DNA from: Acidobacteriota bacterium | GTDB taxonomy: Bacteria; Acidobacteriota; Terriglobia; Terriglobales; Acidobacteriaceae | Reading direction: 5' to 3' | Assembly (NCBI GenBank): GCA_021781255.1 | Contig: JAJXXG010001044.1 | Span: 1 to 6,904 of the forward strand | DNA length: 6,904 nucleotides | In this document: positions 6,204 through 6,904 of the stretch, one piece after another | Layout of the letters: the number at the start of each line of letters is the position of its first letter | How positions within the stretch are numbered: position 1 is the stretch's first letter | Program-made: the position numbers and the translations under genes | Notes under the pieces: generated by a model | The model's database searches: none | Told to the model about the DNA's origin: nothing | The model's input: only the letters and a program-made list of their open reading frames with translations

Positions 6204-6904
6204 CCGCCGCGGATCATTCTCGTGGGTGCTGGCAGGCGCAATGGTACTGAGCACCGCGTCAGCCGGAGCGCAGGCACCTCCGAACGGCTCTGGGACTGTG
6301 GACGCTCCTGTTGCCAATTCAAACGTCTTTGCGCCATCTGTGCCGGCCGGCCTCCCATCCACGCCGGCGGCTAAAGACGCCGCACTGACAACCCAGGAGA
6401 TCACGCTTCAGCAGTTGGTGGCGATTGCGCTCGAACGAAATCCGGCGATCAAGAGCGCGGCAGAGCGCTTCCAGGCGCAGCGAGCCCGCGCTCCCCAGGC
6501 CCGCTCGCTGCCGGACCCGATGGTTTCCGGCGGATGGATGGGAAACATCACTCCGTTCAGTGTCCAGCAGGGCGATCCGTCGAGTTACCGGGGGCTGACC
6601 GTAAGCCAGGCATTTCCATTTCCCGGCAAGTTAAGCTTGCGTGGCAAGATCGCCGACCGGGAGGCCGAAGCGGGACGGTGGGAGTACGAGCAAACAGAAC
6701 GCCAGGTCGTAGCCGAAGTGAAGACGGCCTATTACGCGTACTTCTATGACAGCATGGCGGTCGAGATCACGCAGAAGAACAAGAGCCTCCTTCAGAAACT
6801 CGAAAGCATCGCAGAGGCGCGGTATCGCGTTGGCAAAGGCATTCAGCAGGACGTGCTCCGCGCACAGGTCGAGGTAGCAAGAATCGATCAAAAGCTGATC
6901 GTCC
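6196..6904 (+). CDS. TolC-family outer-membrane efflux protein (CusC/CzcC-like), N-terminal part
   Basis: This gene runs off the right edge after 236 codons; the family is usually 420-500 residues. It forms the outer-membrane channel of a tripartite efflux system. Visible: signal peptide about 1-25 (MNSRRGSFSW, hydrophobic core, ASAGA-QA), a Pro/Ala-rich linker to about 64, then the outer-membrane efflux-protein domain starting ITLQQLVAIALERNPAIKSA. A long helix follows, then the beta segment LPDPMVSGGW, the SQAFPFPGK stretch typical of heavy-metal-type members, the coiled-coil helix REAEAGRWEYEQTERQV, and ARYRVGKGIQQDVLRAQVEV, the conserved Y-x-x-G motif. No lipobox Cys is seen, unlike CusC. 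The start is ATG 6196, overlapping the previous stop (TAG 6201-6203), with GGGAGG five bases upstream. The metal-efflux (rather than drug) reading rests on the Cys/Met-rich neighbour and the FPFPGK stretch. Confidence 0.92.
   Translation, partial: MNSRRGSFSWVLAGAMVLSTASAGAQAPPNGSGTVDAPVANSNVFAPSVPAGLPSTPAAKDAALTTQEITLQQLVAIALERNPAIKSAAERFQAQRARAPQARSLPDPMVSGGWMGNITPFSVQQGDPSSYRGLTVSQAFPFPGKLSLRGKIADREAEAGRWEYEQTERQVVAEVKTAYYAYFYDSMAVEITQKNKSLLQKLESIAEARYRVGKGIQQDVLRAQVEVARIDQKLIV

Noticed and set aside
1..6904. CRISPR array, tRNA or rRNA genes, complete insertion sequence
   Set aside because: No regularly spaced direct repeats, no tRNA-like cloverleaf, no rRNA segment and no transposase with terminal inverted repeats were seen.

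Overview
The window looks like a stretch of a high-GC, soil-type bacterial chromosome. I think Acidobacteriota is most likely, judging from the style of the histidine kinase/sigma-54 regulator pair, the integrase and the TolC-type protein. That placement is an inference from protein style; no rRNA or other marker is present. The window joins a decayed mobile/defence region on the left to an apparently intact metal-handling region on the right.

Left part (1-1324): two broken genes lie head to head. On the minus strand, from the left edge to about 690, is the middle part of a SNF2-family helicase of the kind found in defence islands. On the plus strand, from about 683 to 1324, is the C-terminal catalytic part of a phage-type tyrosine integrase. 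Both lack their 5' ends at the same point, so a rearrangement breakpoint (or an assembly join) sits near 680-690. The integrase also has substitutions in conserved positions, including Gln in place of the usual His of the LLRHA motif. From 1325 to 1688 there is no convincing gene, only a hairpin and a short coding-like scrap.

Middle part (1689-4186, minus strand): a two-component operon. The sensor kinase has four predicted membrane segments and a complete HisKA/HATPase core. It overlaps by ATGA an NtrC-class response regulator with receiver, AAA+ (GSFTGA loop) and Fis-type HTH domains. The regulator must work with sigma-54 RNA polymerase. A strong Shine-Dalgarno sequence supports a GTG start for the kinase at 4186 rather than the longer ATG frame from 4267.

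Right part (4187-6904): a 685-base divergent intergenic region holds a good -24/-12 (sigma-54) promoter candidate pointing right at 4490-4505, with inverted repeats about 75-110 bases upstream that could be regulator binding sites. Three secreted or envelope proteins follow in the same direction: a small Cys/Met/His-rich exported protein (4872-5258), an exported protein built from two copies of a roughly 75-residue beta-rich unit (5400-6203), and a TolC/CusC-type outer-membrane efflux protein whose start overlaps the previous stop (6196 to the right edge). An RND pump and membrane-fusion protein would be expected just beyond the window.

Working model (inference): the kinase senses a metal or envelope signal, the sigma-54 activator fires the divergent promoter, and the operon makes a periplasmic thiol/thioether metal-binding protein, an unknown duplicated-domain envelope protein and a tripartite efflux system. 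The two small exported proteins are the least familiar part and the best candidates for something undescribed.
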